Assembly: GCA_964017125.1 (NCBI GenBank)
Contig: CAXHKU010000928.1
Coordinates: 124,001 to 188,000, forward strand
Length of the DNA: 64,000 nucleotides
Source of the DNA: Flabesymbios commensalis
Lineage: Eukaryota; Annelida; Polychaeta; Terebellida; Flabelligeridae
Direction of reading: 5' to 3'
Both the position numbers and the translations under genes were made by a program. The notes under the pieces are model-generated. The model was given only the letters and a program-made list of their open reading frames with translations, ran no database searches and was not told the origin of the DNA. Below, one piece after another: positions 11,801 to 20,929 of this stretch (within the stretch, counting starts at the first letter, position 1; each line of letters begins with the position of its first letter).

Positions 11801-14800
11801 GGAGGGCGAGATCCTTATAATTACCTTTCGAGAGGTAGCGTGCTCGGCCTCAGACCGCCAGGGCTCGAATTTCGAATCCTGTGGGTGGAGGACAGTGTCA
11901 TCTGATTCATCTCACCATCCTCAGGAGGCTCTCCTGGCCCAGTTTAGCCTATATGTGCACAAAGGTGGCTTAAAGCCCGATTCATTTCATTTCTAACTAC
12001 ATTTCTCCCGATTTTCGTGTTTAGACGTCAGAATCAGCAGTCTAAAAGTTGATCCCCGCACTAAAATAAAAAAAGGTATAATGGCATTATACCCATATAG
12101 GTATTCAATGAACCGGAAAGAGGATTTCAAATATAAAAACCCTTTTGTCGCCATAGTACATAGGCCTACAAAAACTATTACAGCGCTGTAACCGTTATGA
12201 TTTAACTATCCATCTGGCATGATTTGTTCTTTCCTCATGATTAGTTCATTTTTTAAATATATTTTTGCATGGGGTTGAAACAATAAATACAGGTTTTCAA
12301 TAAAAAAATATGATGATGAACGTATAAGATAGGCCTACCTTCAAAACAAATTTCAATGTCATTACATTTTTTTTCTATTTTTTTTAAATACATGTGCAAT
12401 TTTATTTTATTTTTTCTTGTACTGTTGAACAGACGTCGTGAACAAAGGAACGAAAGACGTGATCAAACAGACGTTAGTCCTGATACAAACAACCAGGACA
12501 CAACTCACACTTACCACAACGTGGCTGATGGTATGTGTTTATCATCAAAGTGATGTATAATGATTGCATGGTTTCCAATATCAGTCAGTCAGTCAGTCAT
12601 CAGTCAGTCAGGCAGTCAGTCAGTGAGTCAGTCAGTCAGTCAGTCAGTCGATCAGTCAGTCGATCAGTCAGTCAGTCAGTCAGTCAGTCAGTCAGTCAGT
12701 CAGTCAGTCAGTCAGTCAGTCAGTCAGTCAGTCAGTCAGTCAGTCAGTCAGTCAGTCAGTCAGTCAGTCAGTCAGTCAGTCAGTCAGTCAGTCAGTCAGT
12801 CAGTCAGTCAGTCAGTCAGTCAGTCAGTCAGTCAGTCAGTCAGTCAGTCAGTCAGTCAGTCAGTCAGTCAGTCAGTCAGTGAAACTCAAACATCTACACC
12901 GGAAGATGACTATGTCAAAAAGGTATAGGTGCAGGTTTACAGTCTGAAGACCTCTTATACAACACCTTGTGCCATTTCAACTCCTCTGGGTTCATACAGC
13001 CCTGTAGCCAGTTCTGCGCTTTCAAATTATCGCACACATTGCCTTATCTGTCCTACCAGGTACTCATATACACTTGAGTGAAGTGAAGCACGTGAAGCAC
13101 TTGCTCAAAGGCACTAACATAAAGACAATGTCCCAGCATTGAGAGGTGAGACACATGGTATTTCTCTGAAAACATGCACCAAGCTGGGATTGAACCCGAA
13201 CAACAGGCAGCAGCAATTGCAAAGCGACACGCTCTAGACATACATCGCGCCACGTCCCTCTCGATGTGATACAGTGACTTGAAATATCTGATTGTAAATA
13301 CATCTCACCAAATGAGATATTTTCCGCTGGCTGTGTTGCTTACATAGCCTATAGCCTCTGTATCGTTGTGTGCCACACGTTTTTGTAAGTTTATAATTAT
13401 GGGCAACCCTAGACATCAAGACAGAGGTCCTTTAATTAAACCTGTATTGTAGCAATAGGTTAAACAAAATATATTGAGTATTTTAAATTTTATGTTGAAA
13501 ACTCAATGCCTCGGCTTTTCTGGCAATGTTTATAATTATGAAGCTTATCAAACCGTAGTGTTTTTTCATCCACAGGCGCCGCTAAACAAAGCGGAGGACG
13601 AATTGATGAAACACCTTTATCTCCTGCAAACAACCAAGGCTCGGCTCATACCTATTACAACATGGCTGCTGGTATGTATGGTGTTTTTAATTCATGCATG
13701 CGTATATCTTTAACCTTTTTCAGCGCGGGGATCGACTTTAGATGTCAGAATCTGACGTCTGTAGACGTCAGTTTCTGACATCTAAAGTCGATTCCATGTC
13801 AGAATCTGACGTCTGTAGACGTCAGCTTCTGACATATAAAGTCGATCCCCGCGCTGTAAGTGTGAAAATATTTCTACTGTCCGTAGACCCATAAAAAAAT
13901 GAAAAAACCCTTTGATCTCCATGGTTTACACAAAATTATTCCAGCGCTTCAAGGGTTAAACTATGGCAGTAGCTCGGGATACAGAACTAATTTGCATTCA
14001 GTGTCAAGTGGGCATACCCTCACTATCCTATTTGCTGGGAACCAGACTGATCTGGGTTGGATTTGGCGCCAGTTGAGGCAATAGATCAACTTGTTGCAGT
14101 CAATTTTCGATTCCTATATAACACTTATGTGTCATTCCACCGAGATTTCATTTTTTTCTATAAGTTATAAATTCATGATCCCCGAGATTTAACCCTCAGA
14201 CGTCAGATTCTTAACCCTCAGACGTCAAATTCTGACGTCTAAAGTCGATCCCCGCACCGTAAGACTACAAATATTTCTAATGGTCGTAGACCCATAACAT
14301 AGGTATTCAAATGAATCAGAGAGAGCTAACTAAGACATTTATGATGATTTCAAGGTGGAAAAACCCTTTGGTTGCAATGTTTTTTTTACAAATTAAACCT
14401 TTGTTATTGGTCTACGGCCGTCAGTGATATTTCCCTTTTCAACACGGAGATCGACTTCAGACGTCAGAATCTCGAGAGACGTCAGATTTAAAGTCGATCC
14501 CCGAGATTTAAGGTAGATCCCCGCGCTAAAAGGGTTCAAAATATCCCACCATTGAAGCGTCGTTGATATATCATCAAAGAGTACAACTTTTTACTGTGGT
14601 TGTAGCTATCTGCCTCCAATATTGTCATCGAATTACTATAGGTAGGCCTACAAAGCGAGTCCAGTAAATCTGATTCAAAAATAAAACTAATCCGAAAAAG
14701 AGCAACGACGAGAACACTTTCCCAAATATTCAATAAGTTGGTGTATCATTTCAGGCGCTGGAGTAGAAGTGCTTTCACCAGAGGAATCACCATATGAAAT

Positions 14801-15619
14801 GCCGAATGAACAGGAAATGAATTTGAGTGAAGATAAACAGTTTCAAACCTGTAGGTATACATGAACGTGATATGAACGCTGTTACGTGTAATGTGAACGC
14901 TAATTGCTACATGTAATTTGAACGTTCTTACATTTAAGATTTAGAACGTTGTTCTATGTAACATAAACGTTGTTACATGTACTATGAACGTTGTTATACA
15001 TGTGATATGAACGATAAACGTTGTTACAATAAAAAATATTTGATCTTTTTTCTCAATGTGTATATGACTAAAAATATGCCCGAAAACGACGTTATTTGAT
15101 GCTAGCATATTTCATACTTTGAAATACATCACGTTATAAATGTGATATGTTTCTGTACAGACAGACAGACAGACAAATATTTTATTGACATAAGGACAAT
15201 TCATTGCAGACTTATTTGTCATAAAAATGATAGAATATATGTAGATGTATATCATGACAAAATGGTTAATTTGCTAAAATCACACCACAATTTACATGGT
15301 ATCACATACAGAATTAAAATCATGTTAAAAGGCATTGCCATAGTAAAACACTGGATATTGCGATAAAATTATGCGATTTATAAAACAGATAATTGATTAC
15401 TAATTGAACAAATTAAAAGGCAATGCCAATATGTGAACATAGGAGGTCTATCATTTTGTTTCTGTTTAAATTGTACAGCTTTATCTCACACGTTGAATGT
15501 GCATTCTTAATTTCAGCCGCTGATTACGAAAACTTTCCACTGGAAGAAGCACCGTATGAAAAACTGAAGGAAAAGCAAATTGTTACAACTGAGAACAAAG
15601 AATATAGCCTACTAAGGTA
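2797..15619 (+). CDS. Receptor-like gene: signal peptide, Gal-binding-like domain, six EGF, TM, tyrosine-rich tail (9 exons)
   Basis: Exons 2797-2884, 7058-7435, 8948-9046, 9320-9937, 10388-10502, 12433-12530, 13576-13671, 14755-14850 and 15517-15616 all have AG/GT borders and compatible phases, mostly phase 1 as usual for extracellular modules. The predicted protein has about 563 residues. Residues 1-29 are a signal peptide, 30-155 a galactose-binding-like beta-sandwich domain, 156-394 six EGF-like domains, about 404-430 a transmembrane helix, and the rest a cytoplasmic tail with at least six tyrosine motifs. It probably sits in the plasma membrane as a type I receptor or adhesion protein; the ligand is unknown. 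Codon 256 is TGA in place of an EGF cysteine, so this allele may be truncated. The overall plan recalls MEGF10/Draper-type receptors, but I recognise no orthologue. The start was chosen because it opens the signal peptide; Met13 is an alternative start. Confidence 0.85.
3438..3629. mobile_element. Family B MITE
   Basis: Hairpin at about 3536-3597 with CACTTGAAGTTGTGGGTCG and its complement around GCGGTAGCGA, ending GGTGAAGGGTTTA. Confidence 0.65.
4840..5370 (+). repeat. Degenerate minisatellite, unit about 42-48 bp
   Basis: Repeats of GGGCCAGGGAGGCTGTTAAC-type and AACAGGAGCAGCAATGCTGG words, about ten worn copies. The short open frame across it reads as repeat translation, not a gene. Confidence 0.65.
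5690..6540. repeat. Degenerate array, unit about 170 bp, with ATGACCTTG words
   Basis: About five worn units share 'GAAATGACCTTGAGAATTTA', 'GCCATTT', 'AATAATTATTTGAATGTATG' and 'GTGCAAAAATGACG' words. Confidence 0.55.
7058..7435 (+). CDS. Exon 2: galactose-binding-like (jelly-roll) domain
   Basis: Acceptor ATTTCAG, donor A|GTAAGT, phase 1 to phase 1. About 126 residues with the pattern 'IYADGVF..., [30 protein letters not shown].....FNDDEWQPA'. Sequences of this shape occur in the accessory jelly-roll domains of family 2 glycosidases and rhamnosidases and in animal lectin-like proteins. The W-x-CS and F-N-D-D-x-W words are the family-like features. Family assignment is from recalled pattern only. 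The exon probably forms the ligand- or sugar-binding head. Confidence 0.75.
7470..8045. repeat. Tandem palindromic array, GTGTAGGTGAGTG / CACTCACCTACAC
   Basis: About three units of roughly 200 bp. Each has GGTGTAGGTGAGTG arms facing CACTCACCTACACC arms around short spacers, plus a long G run near 7489. Lies in intron 2. Confidence 0.7.
8325..8428. mobile_element. Family A palindrome MITE
   Basis: CTTTCAGTGCGG to CCTGCACTCTAAGGGTTAA around diverged GACGTC arms. It abuts a family B hairpin at the TTAA. Confidence 0.65.
8427..8600. mobile_element. Family B MITE
   Basis: CACCCACTTGAAGTTGTG hairpin with a GCGGTCGCGA core, followed by TTTGTTCAATTTGAGACC and CATTTAATTCCCAATAACAG, the long-form flank of the family. 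Confidence 0.65.
8600..8900. mobile_element. Family A MITE with doubled palindrome core
   Basis: A conserved flank (AAATGTCTTAGTTAGCTC, TATGTTATGGGTCTACGGCC) leads into CAGTGCGGGGAT. Two successive copies of the CGTCAGAATCTGACGTC palindrome follow, then CGATCCCCGCACTG. Confidence 0.8.
8948..9046 (+). CDS. Exon 3: EGF-like domain 1
   Basis: A symmetrical phase 1 exon of 99 bp encoding one EGF module with six cysteines (NCGCDHEC ... DCVCREGY ... GKTC). It lies directly after a family A palindrome in the intron. Confidence 0.85.
9320..9937 (+). CDS. Exon 4: EGF-like domains 2-6 with in-frame TGA
   Basis: Acceptor TGTTTCAG at 9313-9319, donor G|GTCAGT. The 618-bp exon encodes five EGF modules. 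Modules 3, 4 and 6 have the calcium-binding signature D-I/V-x-E-C with NTxGSF/Y-like loops. Module 3 reads DTEGSYQ-stop-WC: the TGA at 9520-9522 stands where the fourth cysteine (TGC or TGT) belongs, and the frame continues cleanly for 138 more codons. This is a nonsense allele, a sequencing error, an edited site or a recoded UGA. All other module cysteines are present. Confidence 0.85.
9967..10387. other. Intron 4, no recognised repeat
   Basis: Ordinary AT-rich intron with one TAGGCCTA at 9974-9981. Nothing else seen. Confidence 0.5.
10388..10502 (+). CDS. Exon 5: transmembrane helix
   Basis: Phase 1 in, phase 2 out. It encodes a short stalk and then a strongly hydrophobic segment starting with a glycine zipper ([10 protein letters not shown]) followed by [17 protein letters not shown] and a basic stop-transfer KR. 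The next exon continues with RREQRNERR, placing the following exons in the cytoplasm. Glycine zippers often mediate helix pairing, so dimerisation is possible. Confidence 0.85.
10787..10893. mobile_element. Family D hairpin MITE
   Basis: CCCAGCATACACGAGACGTT left end, TCTCTTGTTTGCTGGG right end. Arms meet around GGGCCAGCGTCGAAGACGGC. Confidence 0.75.
10970..11150 (+). mobile_element. tRNA-derived SINE (family S), 5' part
   Basis: Head GGGACATGGCGCAATGGCTA with an A-box-like TGGCGCAATGGCTAGAGC and B box GGTTTCGAACCCC. The next part, TTTTCAGAGAA...GTTTCTCCC, matches the copies at 12915-13265 and 25255-25645. It is truncated after about 150 bp. Confidence 0.75.
11828..11998 (+). mobile_element. 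Dimeric SINE, 5'-truncated copy
   Basis: Starts within the second tRNA-like unit (GAGAGGTAGCGTGCTCGGCC) and runs to the TTCATTTCATTTC tail. Confidence 0.8.
12021..12200. mobile_element. Family A MITE fragment
   Basis: TTTAGACGTCAGAATC, then TTGATCCCCGCACTA and the GGTATTCAATGAACCGGAAAGA flank, worn. Confidence 0.55.
12433..12530 (+). CDS. Exon 6: cytoplasmic juxtamembrane segment, HTYHNV motif
   Basis: Phase 2 in, phase 1 out. Basic stretch, then [19 protein letters not shown]. The YxN word is a possible Grb2-type SH2 site if phosphorylated. It resembles exon 7 (SPANNQ...HTYYNMAAG), so the two exons probably arose by duplication. A long (CAGT)n tract starts about 50 bp after the donor. Confidence 0.8.
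12584..12880 (+). repeat. (CAGT)n microsatellite, about 295 bp
   Basis: Some 70 CAGT units, perfect from about 12665 on, beginning about 50 bp downstream of the exon 6 donor. Open frames across it (SVSQ repeats) are artefacts. Confidence 0.95.
12915..13265 (-). mobile_element. SINE family S, near full length
   Basis: On the minus strand a tRNA-like head (GGGACGTGGCGCGATG..., B box GGGTTCAATCCC) is followed by a body shared with 25255-25645, including TGTCCTACCAGGTACTCAT and the CACTTGAGTGAAGTGAAGC words (written on the + strand). Confidence 0.8.
13576..13671 (+). CDS. Exon 7: cytoplasmic segment, HTYYNM motif
   Basis: Symmetrical phase 1 exon of 96 bp, related to exon 6. YYNM fits both YxxM (PI3-kinase p85 SH2) and YxN (Grb2 SH2) consensus words. 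A family A palindrome lies about 50 bp after the donor. Confidence 0.8.
13712..13959. mobile_element. Family A MITE, doubled core
   Basis: TTTTTCAGCGCGGGGATCG, two palindrome cores, CGATCCCCGCGCTG, then the standard flank to CGCTTCAAGGGTTAA. Confidence 0.8.
14190..14400. mobile_element. Family A MITE, partial core
   Basis: TTAACCCTCAGACGTCA to CGATCCCCGCACCG plus the GTCGTAGACCCATAACATAG flank. The left arm is replaced by a short duplication. Confidence 0.65.
14435..14537. mobile_element. Family A palindrome, shortened
   Basis: TTTTCAACACGGAGATCGAC and TCCCCGCGCTAAAAGGGTT ends around a contracted core with an extra CCCCGAGATTTAAGG segment. Confidence 0.6.
14755..14850 (+). CDS. Exon 8: acidic cytoplasmic segment
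   Basis: Symmetrical phase 1 exon of 96 bp, acceptor CATTTCAG, donor T|GTAGGT. It encodes an acidic stretch with [15 protein letters not shown]. The donor choice is fixed by phase with exon 9; the nearby GTATAC would break the frame. Confidence 0.75.
15155..15375 (-). mobile_element. LINE 3' tail-like repeat, copy 1
   Basis: CAGACAGACAGAC followed by AAATATTTTATTGAC and CTTATTTGTCATA, shared with 27580-27735. The layout of microsatellite then T-rich antisense tail suggests the 3' end of a LINE on the minus strand. Confidence 0.45.
15517..15619 (+). CDS. Exon 9: ITAM-like tail and stop
   Basis: Acceptor TTTCAG, 100 bp to AG|GTAAAG. It encodes [16 protein letters not shown] and ends KEYSLLR. 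YENF-x6-YEKL has ITAM spacing with F replacing the first L/I. If the donor is not used, the frame ends AGG TAA at 15617-15619. If it is spliced to 17551, the next codon is TGA. Both give the same C-terminus. Confidence 0.75.
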
Positions 15620-15744
15620 AAGATAAGTTTAATTAATGTAAAGGCAGTTTGTCATATTGTTGATTTTTAAATAATGATCGGCTGACTAGCCTCTGGCAAT
15701 GTTTTCTGTAAATGAACCGATTTAAAAATAAAATTTATGTTATC

Positions 15745-15865
15745 TTATATTATCTTATCCCTTGAAACTTATCTTATCTTATCTTATCTTATCTTATCTT
15801 ATCTTATCTTATCTTATCTTATCTTATCTTATCTTATCTTAACCCTTGAAACTTATCTTATCCTA
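15745..15865. repeat. (ATCTT)n pentanucleotide microsatellite
   Basis: TTATC/ATCTT repeats in two blocks separated by CCTTGAAAC. Confidence 0.9.
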
Positions 15866-15881
15866 TCTTATTGTCGACCTT

Positions 15882-16137
15882 TAACTCTTAAAACGCTGAA
15901 ATATTTTGTCATTTTTGTATAAACCATGGAGACTAAAGGGTTTTTGTTCAATTCGAAATCATCATAAATGTCTTAGTTATCTCTTCCTGATTTATTTGAA
16001 TAACTATGTTATGGGTCTACGATCGTTACAAATATGTTTACTCTTATAGTGTGGGGATCGACTTTAGACGTCAGAATATGACGTCTACAGACGTCAGATT
16101 CTGACGACTAAAGTCGATCCCCACACTATAAGAGTTA
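15882..16137. mobile_element. Family A MITE, full form
   Basis: Left half AAACGCTGAAATATTTTGTC with CCATGGAGACTAAAGGG, then the palindrome TGTGGGGATCGACTTTAGAC ... TCCCCACACTATAAGAGTTAA. The arms share the variant bases CACA/TGTG. Confidence 0.8.
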
Positions 16138-16760
16138 AGCCATGTCAGATACCACCATTATGTCTAATTTCTGATAGATTGAATATTGTGGATACTCCTA
16201 GAGCAAGCCATTTTGTAATGTACTTAAAGTAATATCACAGTATGTGAATGTATTTATTTATTGATTATAACATAATAATGCAGGGTGTATACATGATATT
16301 AGCAAAGATTCTCTTTTTAAAATATGTGCCCTGTTATACAATAATACAGATTATCGCGTTGCCTATCGCGCTCGCGTACATCGTCGCGCTGGTATGTTTT
16401 GATAATGATTACTTAGTGTGTTTGATACCAGCGCGAAGCGAAATTATGCTGGTGTGTTATACGCCTTAGGTACGAGAGGCTCATATAATTTTGGTTCCAT
16501 GGCAATATACCTGTAAGATATTCCCTCTTTTCTGTGGCTCTATCATTTTCAGAGTTTTATGCGTTTTTACCTCAGCAATTAAGGTTTTGGGGTATTGTGA
16601 TCACTAGAGGCAGGCGGGTAGTTGGTCGGGCGGGCGGTCAGAAATTCAGCTCTCACTAAAAAGTTACTGATGGATTTGTTTATTTTTTACAAACATGACC
16701 TATGTGTCTGGGTAATTCATCCCATATATTTTTTGTTGGCACCAAGCCATAAGCGGCCAC
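16138..16760. other. No recognised feature
   Basis: Intron or 3' region with TATCGCG-rich patches near 16340-16440 and no clear repeat. Confidence 0.35.
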
Positions 16761-16761
16761 T

Positions 16762-17095
16762 TTTCAAGATGGCCGCCTTAAAAGCTTGTGGGTACCAAAA
16801 CTTATAAACCGTTGGTTGGATTGCATTCAAATTTGGCATGGTTGTTCACTAGGTATTTCTGATGATCTGTTTAACTTTTGGGTTGAATCAATTAACAAAC
16901 AAAATGGCAGCTGCAGCCATTTAAAAAAAGATGGCCGCCTTAAAAGCTTGTTGGCACGATAACTTATGAACCGTTGCTTGGATTGCATTCAAATTTAGCA
17001 TGGTTCTTCACTTGGTATTTCTGATGATCTGTTTAACTTTTGGGATGAATCCATTAAAAACAAAATGGCTGCCGCAGCAATTAAAAAAAAAATTG
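16762..17095. repeat. Two direct repeats of about 170 bp
   Basis: AAGATGGCCGCCTTAAAAGC, GGATTGCATTCAAATTT and TGATGATCTGTTTAACTTTT recur in order twice. Confidence 0.75.
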
Positions 17096-17319
17096 ACATG
17101 GTGGTAGTGGGGGTCATTTTGTTTCATTATTTCTTGATATTAATGGACAGAGCCTACGGTTGAGGGGTCCTGCCATCAATTGATGGGTATTTTTATGCTT
17201 GTTGTTGAAAATCATGCGATACTATGTGACAATTCTGATTCAACTGAAGATGACGTGTTTTTTCTGTTATCATAGCTGTATCATGTGTATTATGTATGGA
17301 GAATAATGTTTGTTTTATT

Positions 17320-17528
17320 TAACCCTTTCATAATGGGGATCGTATTTAGACGTCAGAATCTGACGTCTGTAGACGTCAGATTCTGTCGTCTGCTTTGAAA
17401 GAATTAAAATATTTATAAAGGTCGTATTCAAATGAAGCTAACTCGGACATTTATGATGATTTCAAATGAAAAAAAGCCCTTTGGTCTCCATGGTTTATAC
17501 GAAAAATAATTCAGCATTGTAAGGGTTA
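17320..17528. mobile_element. Family A MITE
   Basis: TTAACCCTTTCATAATGGGG, one intact GACGTCAGAATCTGACGTC core, a worn right arm, and the flank to GCATTGTAAGGGTTAA. Lies directly upstream of exon 10. Confidence 0.75.
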
Positions 17529-17550
17529 ATATTTCCATGACTCTTTCTAG

Positions 17551-17696
17551 ATGAACTTCACGAAGATGACATGAGAAGAGATGTTGAAATGTCTGATTTG
17601 ACATCGCAACATTGTCGCTGTGACGAAATATTGCAGCAGATGATAAGGCACCGTTATATTCATTTTGTTATATTCATTCAAGAAGACCTCATCTAA
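17551..17696 (+). CDS. Exon 10: alternative last exon
   Basis: Strong acceptor CTCTTTCTAG at 17541-17550. Read in phase 1, as after exon 8, it gives about 48 residues (ELHEDDMRRDVEMSDLTSQH, then CRCDEILQQ ... EDLI) ending in TAA at 17694-17696. Read after exon 9 (phase 2) it stops at once. It may therefore be the 3' UTR exon or an alternative C-terminus used when exon 9 is skipped. I saw no clear polyadenylation signal nearby. Confidence 0.45.
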
Positions 17697-17699
17697 GAG

Positions 17700-18425
17700 C
17701 AAAGATTAGAATGATGCCAATAACATACAAGCAGCATACGACGAACAAGATCACGTCTGAGCCAGCAATATTGTGTTATGAACTACACTTACTACAGTCC
17801 AATATATGATATTTAATCAGAAATTACATCAATAATAATTTATTATTACTAATATTGCATCCTAGGACTAAGGTCATGTATAGCTGAGCGATGCAATTCT
17901 GTGCATTAACCACATCTACTACACTACTAGTAGTAGCCTACACCTATATCTGCATTGTGATTTACATTGCCATCTATTATTATAATTATAACAATGAAGC
18001 TAATATTTCCCAGCGATGACGTACAATTTTTTATTTGGAGTTATGTTTAAACAGATTTTAAATATAATATCAAACTTTCTGACTGGTTCGAATGGCTGTT
18101 CTATTTTGAAGCGTTATTTTATTGGCTGCAAATGGTCAGAATAAGTCTAACTATTTAGTGTACTTAGACGATGGCCAGCATTACACTAACCTATCTCCAA
18201 GGTATCATTGCTGAGGCACTACCGCCTCAGTTTAATTATTACCAGATTCACAATATCACGCTCCTCTGCCCCTCCCGCGAATGTAGTGCGTGGTCGATTA
18301 GCCTACACTGCAGAATGTGTTATTTTATGAATATTTATGAGTTTTGACCTAATTTCTATCTGACCAATAGAGACCTAGCAGATATTATGTCCTTGGCATT
18401 GTTAACCACAAGGTCAGACATACAC
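17700..18425. other. No recognised feature
   Basis: Region downstream of the receptor gene, with no clear repeat or frame. It may contain the 3' UTR. Confidence 0.35.
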
Positions 18426-18429
18426 GTGG

Positions 18430-19860
18430 TCAAAACAGGTGAAAGGGTGAAGAAAATAACATTACTTCAGTCACGTTTTGATGGAGAAGGTACATGTTGA
18501 GGACGAGTGGGGGATCTTGACAGGAAAAATAAAATGTAAAAACTAGAAGTTTCTCATCCCACATTGCTATTTGAAGTAAGCATGGGAAATTATTCAAGAA
18601 TTTTTCTCGCTGAAGTTTGGTCCCAATAAGAAGAAATTCTGTCTTGCTAGGATTAGGATTCAGCTTAGATCCTGTCATCCAGGCCGACACACCCATTAAA
18701 CAATGTTGCAACTTCTCAAGAGATTCCTTAGCGTTTCAAACTGATAGAGACATGTAAATTTGAGTATCATCGGCATAAAGATGGTGGTTTATGTCAAAAC
18801 TAGAGATAGTAGCGCTGAGTGGTGTAGTGTATAAAGTAAAAAGCACTGGTCCTAGCACAGAGCCCTGTGGAACTCCATATGAGAGTGTGACTTTATCTGA
18901 AAAAGTGTCTTTAATTTTTACGGACTAGAGCCTATTTTGCAAATAAGAAGAAAACCAAATATGAGCCTGGCCAGATATCCCATACCAATCAGAAAGTCTA
19001 TCTGTTAATGTAGCATGGTCAATGGTGTCGAAAGCGGCCGACAAGTCAAGCAAGGCTAGAGCCGTAACTTCACCCTTGTCCATACTAATAATGATATCGT
19101 TATGTACTTTCAGTAGAGCCGATTCTGTAGAATGATGTTTCCTGTAGGCCGATTGTAATGGATTACATAGATGGTTATTTTTTATATGAGCTTGCAGCCT
19201 ATTGGCTACTATCTTTTCTAAGATTTTGGAAATGAAACTTAAGTTGGATACAGGCCTGTAATTTTTCAGCTCGTTTTTAGGAAGAGATGTTTTTTTCAGT
19301 AGTGGTCTTACATGAGCTTCTTTGAAATTTTGAGGAAATGTACTAGTTTCCATTGAAATGTTAATTATGTCAGTGATGGGAATTATTAATATGTCAAGTC
19401 AATTTTTCAACACGCTTGTAGGAATGGGATCCAGATCACATGATTTTGACGATGAGTTCAAAATAAGTTTTTTAATTTCATCTTCTGACGCACGTTCTAA
19501 AACGTTCATTTTGGATCTAATGTCTGTTTTTTTGCACTTGCGGAATATTCTGAATTTTCACCCACTTGAATATGTGTCTCGCTGACGCTGTACTTTATCT
19601 GGAAATTTGGAACGGATAGTTTCAATTTTATCCACAAAATACCTAGAGAAATGATCACAAAGTGATTTTACTGATGTGAATTCTGGCAGAGCAGGAGGTG
19701 GAATTCTATGCAGAATGTTTTTTATTGAATTCCAAAGGCGACGGGGATTGTCCGAATTTTCTGCAATAAATATGGTTGATACGAAAGTATTTCAGCAGCA
19801 TTCATCACCTTAGATATGAACGATACAGCCTTCATATTATTTGTGCATTGAAATTTGTTA
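18430..19860 (-). mobile_element. Decayed non-LTR retrotransposon (CR1/L2-like LINE), reverse transcriptase region
   Basis: In order on the minus strand: PRRLWNSIKNILHRIPPPAL and FSRYFVDKIETIRSKFP (pre-RT); [47 protein letters not shown] and [15 protein letters not shown] (RT motifs); SYGVPQGSVLGPVLF and YADDTQIYMS (catalytic block); then WMTGSKLNPNPSKTEFLLIG. The motif wording fits the CR1/L2 group. At least two stops separate the frames (near 18750 and 18925), and a family B hairpin fragment sits at about 19553-19600. The endonuclease region was not found and the 3' end is ill-defined, so the copy is dead. Confidence 0.85.
19553..19600. mobile_element. Half of a family B hairpin inside the LINE
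   Basis: AATTTTCACCCACTTGAA and TGTGTCTCGCTGACGC, with the right arm missing. LINE sequence continues on both sides. Confidence 0.6.
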
Positions 19861-19869
19861 TCCGATGCT

Positions 19870-20290
19870 ATCAGAATGTGAGCATGCGCGGTGTCCATTT
19901 ATCTATTTCTTTAACTGTTTAAAGCATGACTATGCTCGAACACTTTTAATGAAACTATTTTGACAATATATTGCAATTTCCCCGCATTTGTCAACAAATC
20001 ATGTAAACCACAGTGTAATACGTTGAGAACTGCGACTGCAATTCACAAATTGTAGTGGATTAATATATTACTGGTAAATTCAGGCTTGAAAATGCTAAAA
20101 TAACTATAGATATGCTTTGCTCTTATGTAACCTTGATGTCACCTACAGACGTTTTACGTATGTATTTAAATCTGGACATACAGCACAGTCCATATTTAGT
20201 TTGGGGGCCACAACCCAAGCCGAGCGTGTTTTCTCCAATTTATGTAAATCATAAAAATGTGAACATGCCATGAATATATAAAAGTATATT
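19870..20290. other. No recognised feature
   Basis: AT-rich, no repeat or convincing frame seen. Confidence 0.35.
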
Positions 20291-20462
20291 TGCAGCAAAC
20301 ACGAGGCGGATGTGGGTTATTATGGGGCCAGCGTCGTAGACGGTATATTGTATATTATAATATGCGTATTATGTTTCAATTTAACTTCCAAAAAAATATT
20401 TTATGTGAGTAGAGCCTGGCCAGATTCGGACGTCTAAAGTCGGTCTCCAAGCTGAAAGGGTT
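20291..20462. mobile_element. Family D and family A fragments
   Basis: GCAGCAAACACGAGGCGGAT with GGGGCCAGCGTCGTAGACGG (family D left half) at 20291-20345. GACGTCTAAAGTCGGTCTCC with AAGCTGAAAGGGTTAA (family A right end) at 20430-20462. Confidence 0.55.
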
Positions 20463-20929
20463 AAGGTGGTCAAGGTATGGACTAACCCAGGGGTGGATCC
20501 AGCATCTAGAAAAAAGTGGGTGCAATTAACAAAAAAAAATTGGAGTCAATCAATGTTTTGTTGTATAGGGCCTATATAGTCTTTTCAGCTACTATATGGA
20601 GGCTTGACGATCTAAATTTACTAAATTTCGTATGTCAAATACCAATATTTTGGCAGATCGGATCAAAGCAAATTAATTTTAGAAAAGTGGGAGGGTCAGG
20701 GGATTCTCGACCCTGACACAACTTCTAAAACTACAAAGTAGCCCGACAAGGGCGAAGTGACTTCTACCTTTTCTGGCGGTGGGTGTTTCGGGGTCACGGC
20801 TGACACTGCGCGAACTGGCTTCACTTGTGGCTGTAAATATTAAAATCATAAACACAAAAGTGGGAGTTTAGAAAACAACGACTTGAGATTTCAACGCAGT
20901 GTTCAAAGGACATGGTAATCCTCTAGCGG

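Noticed and set aside
12535-12928. Serine/glutamine-rich open frames (SVSQ repeats)
   Set aside because: Pure translation of the (CAGT)n microsatellite.
18430-19353. Reverse transcriptase as a possible retroviral or LTR element
   Set aside because: Motif wording is that of non-LTR CR1/L2-type LINEs, and no LTRs, protease, integrase, capsid or envelope pattern was found anywhere in the window.
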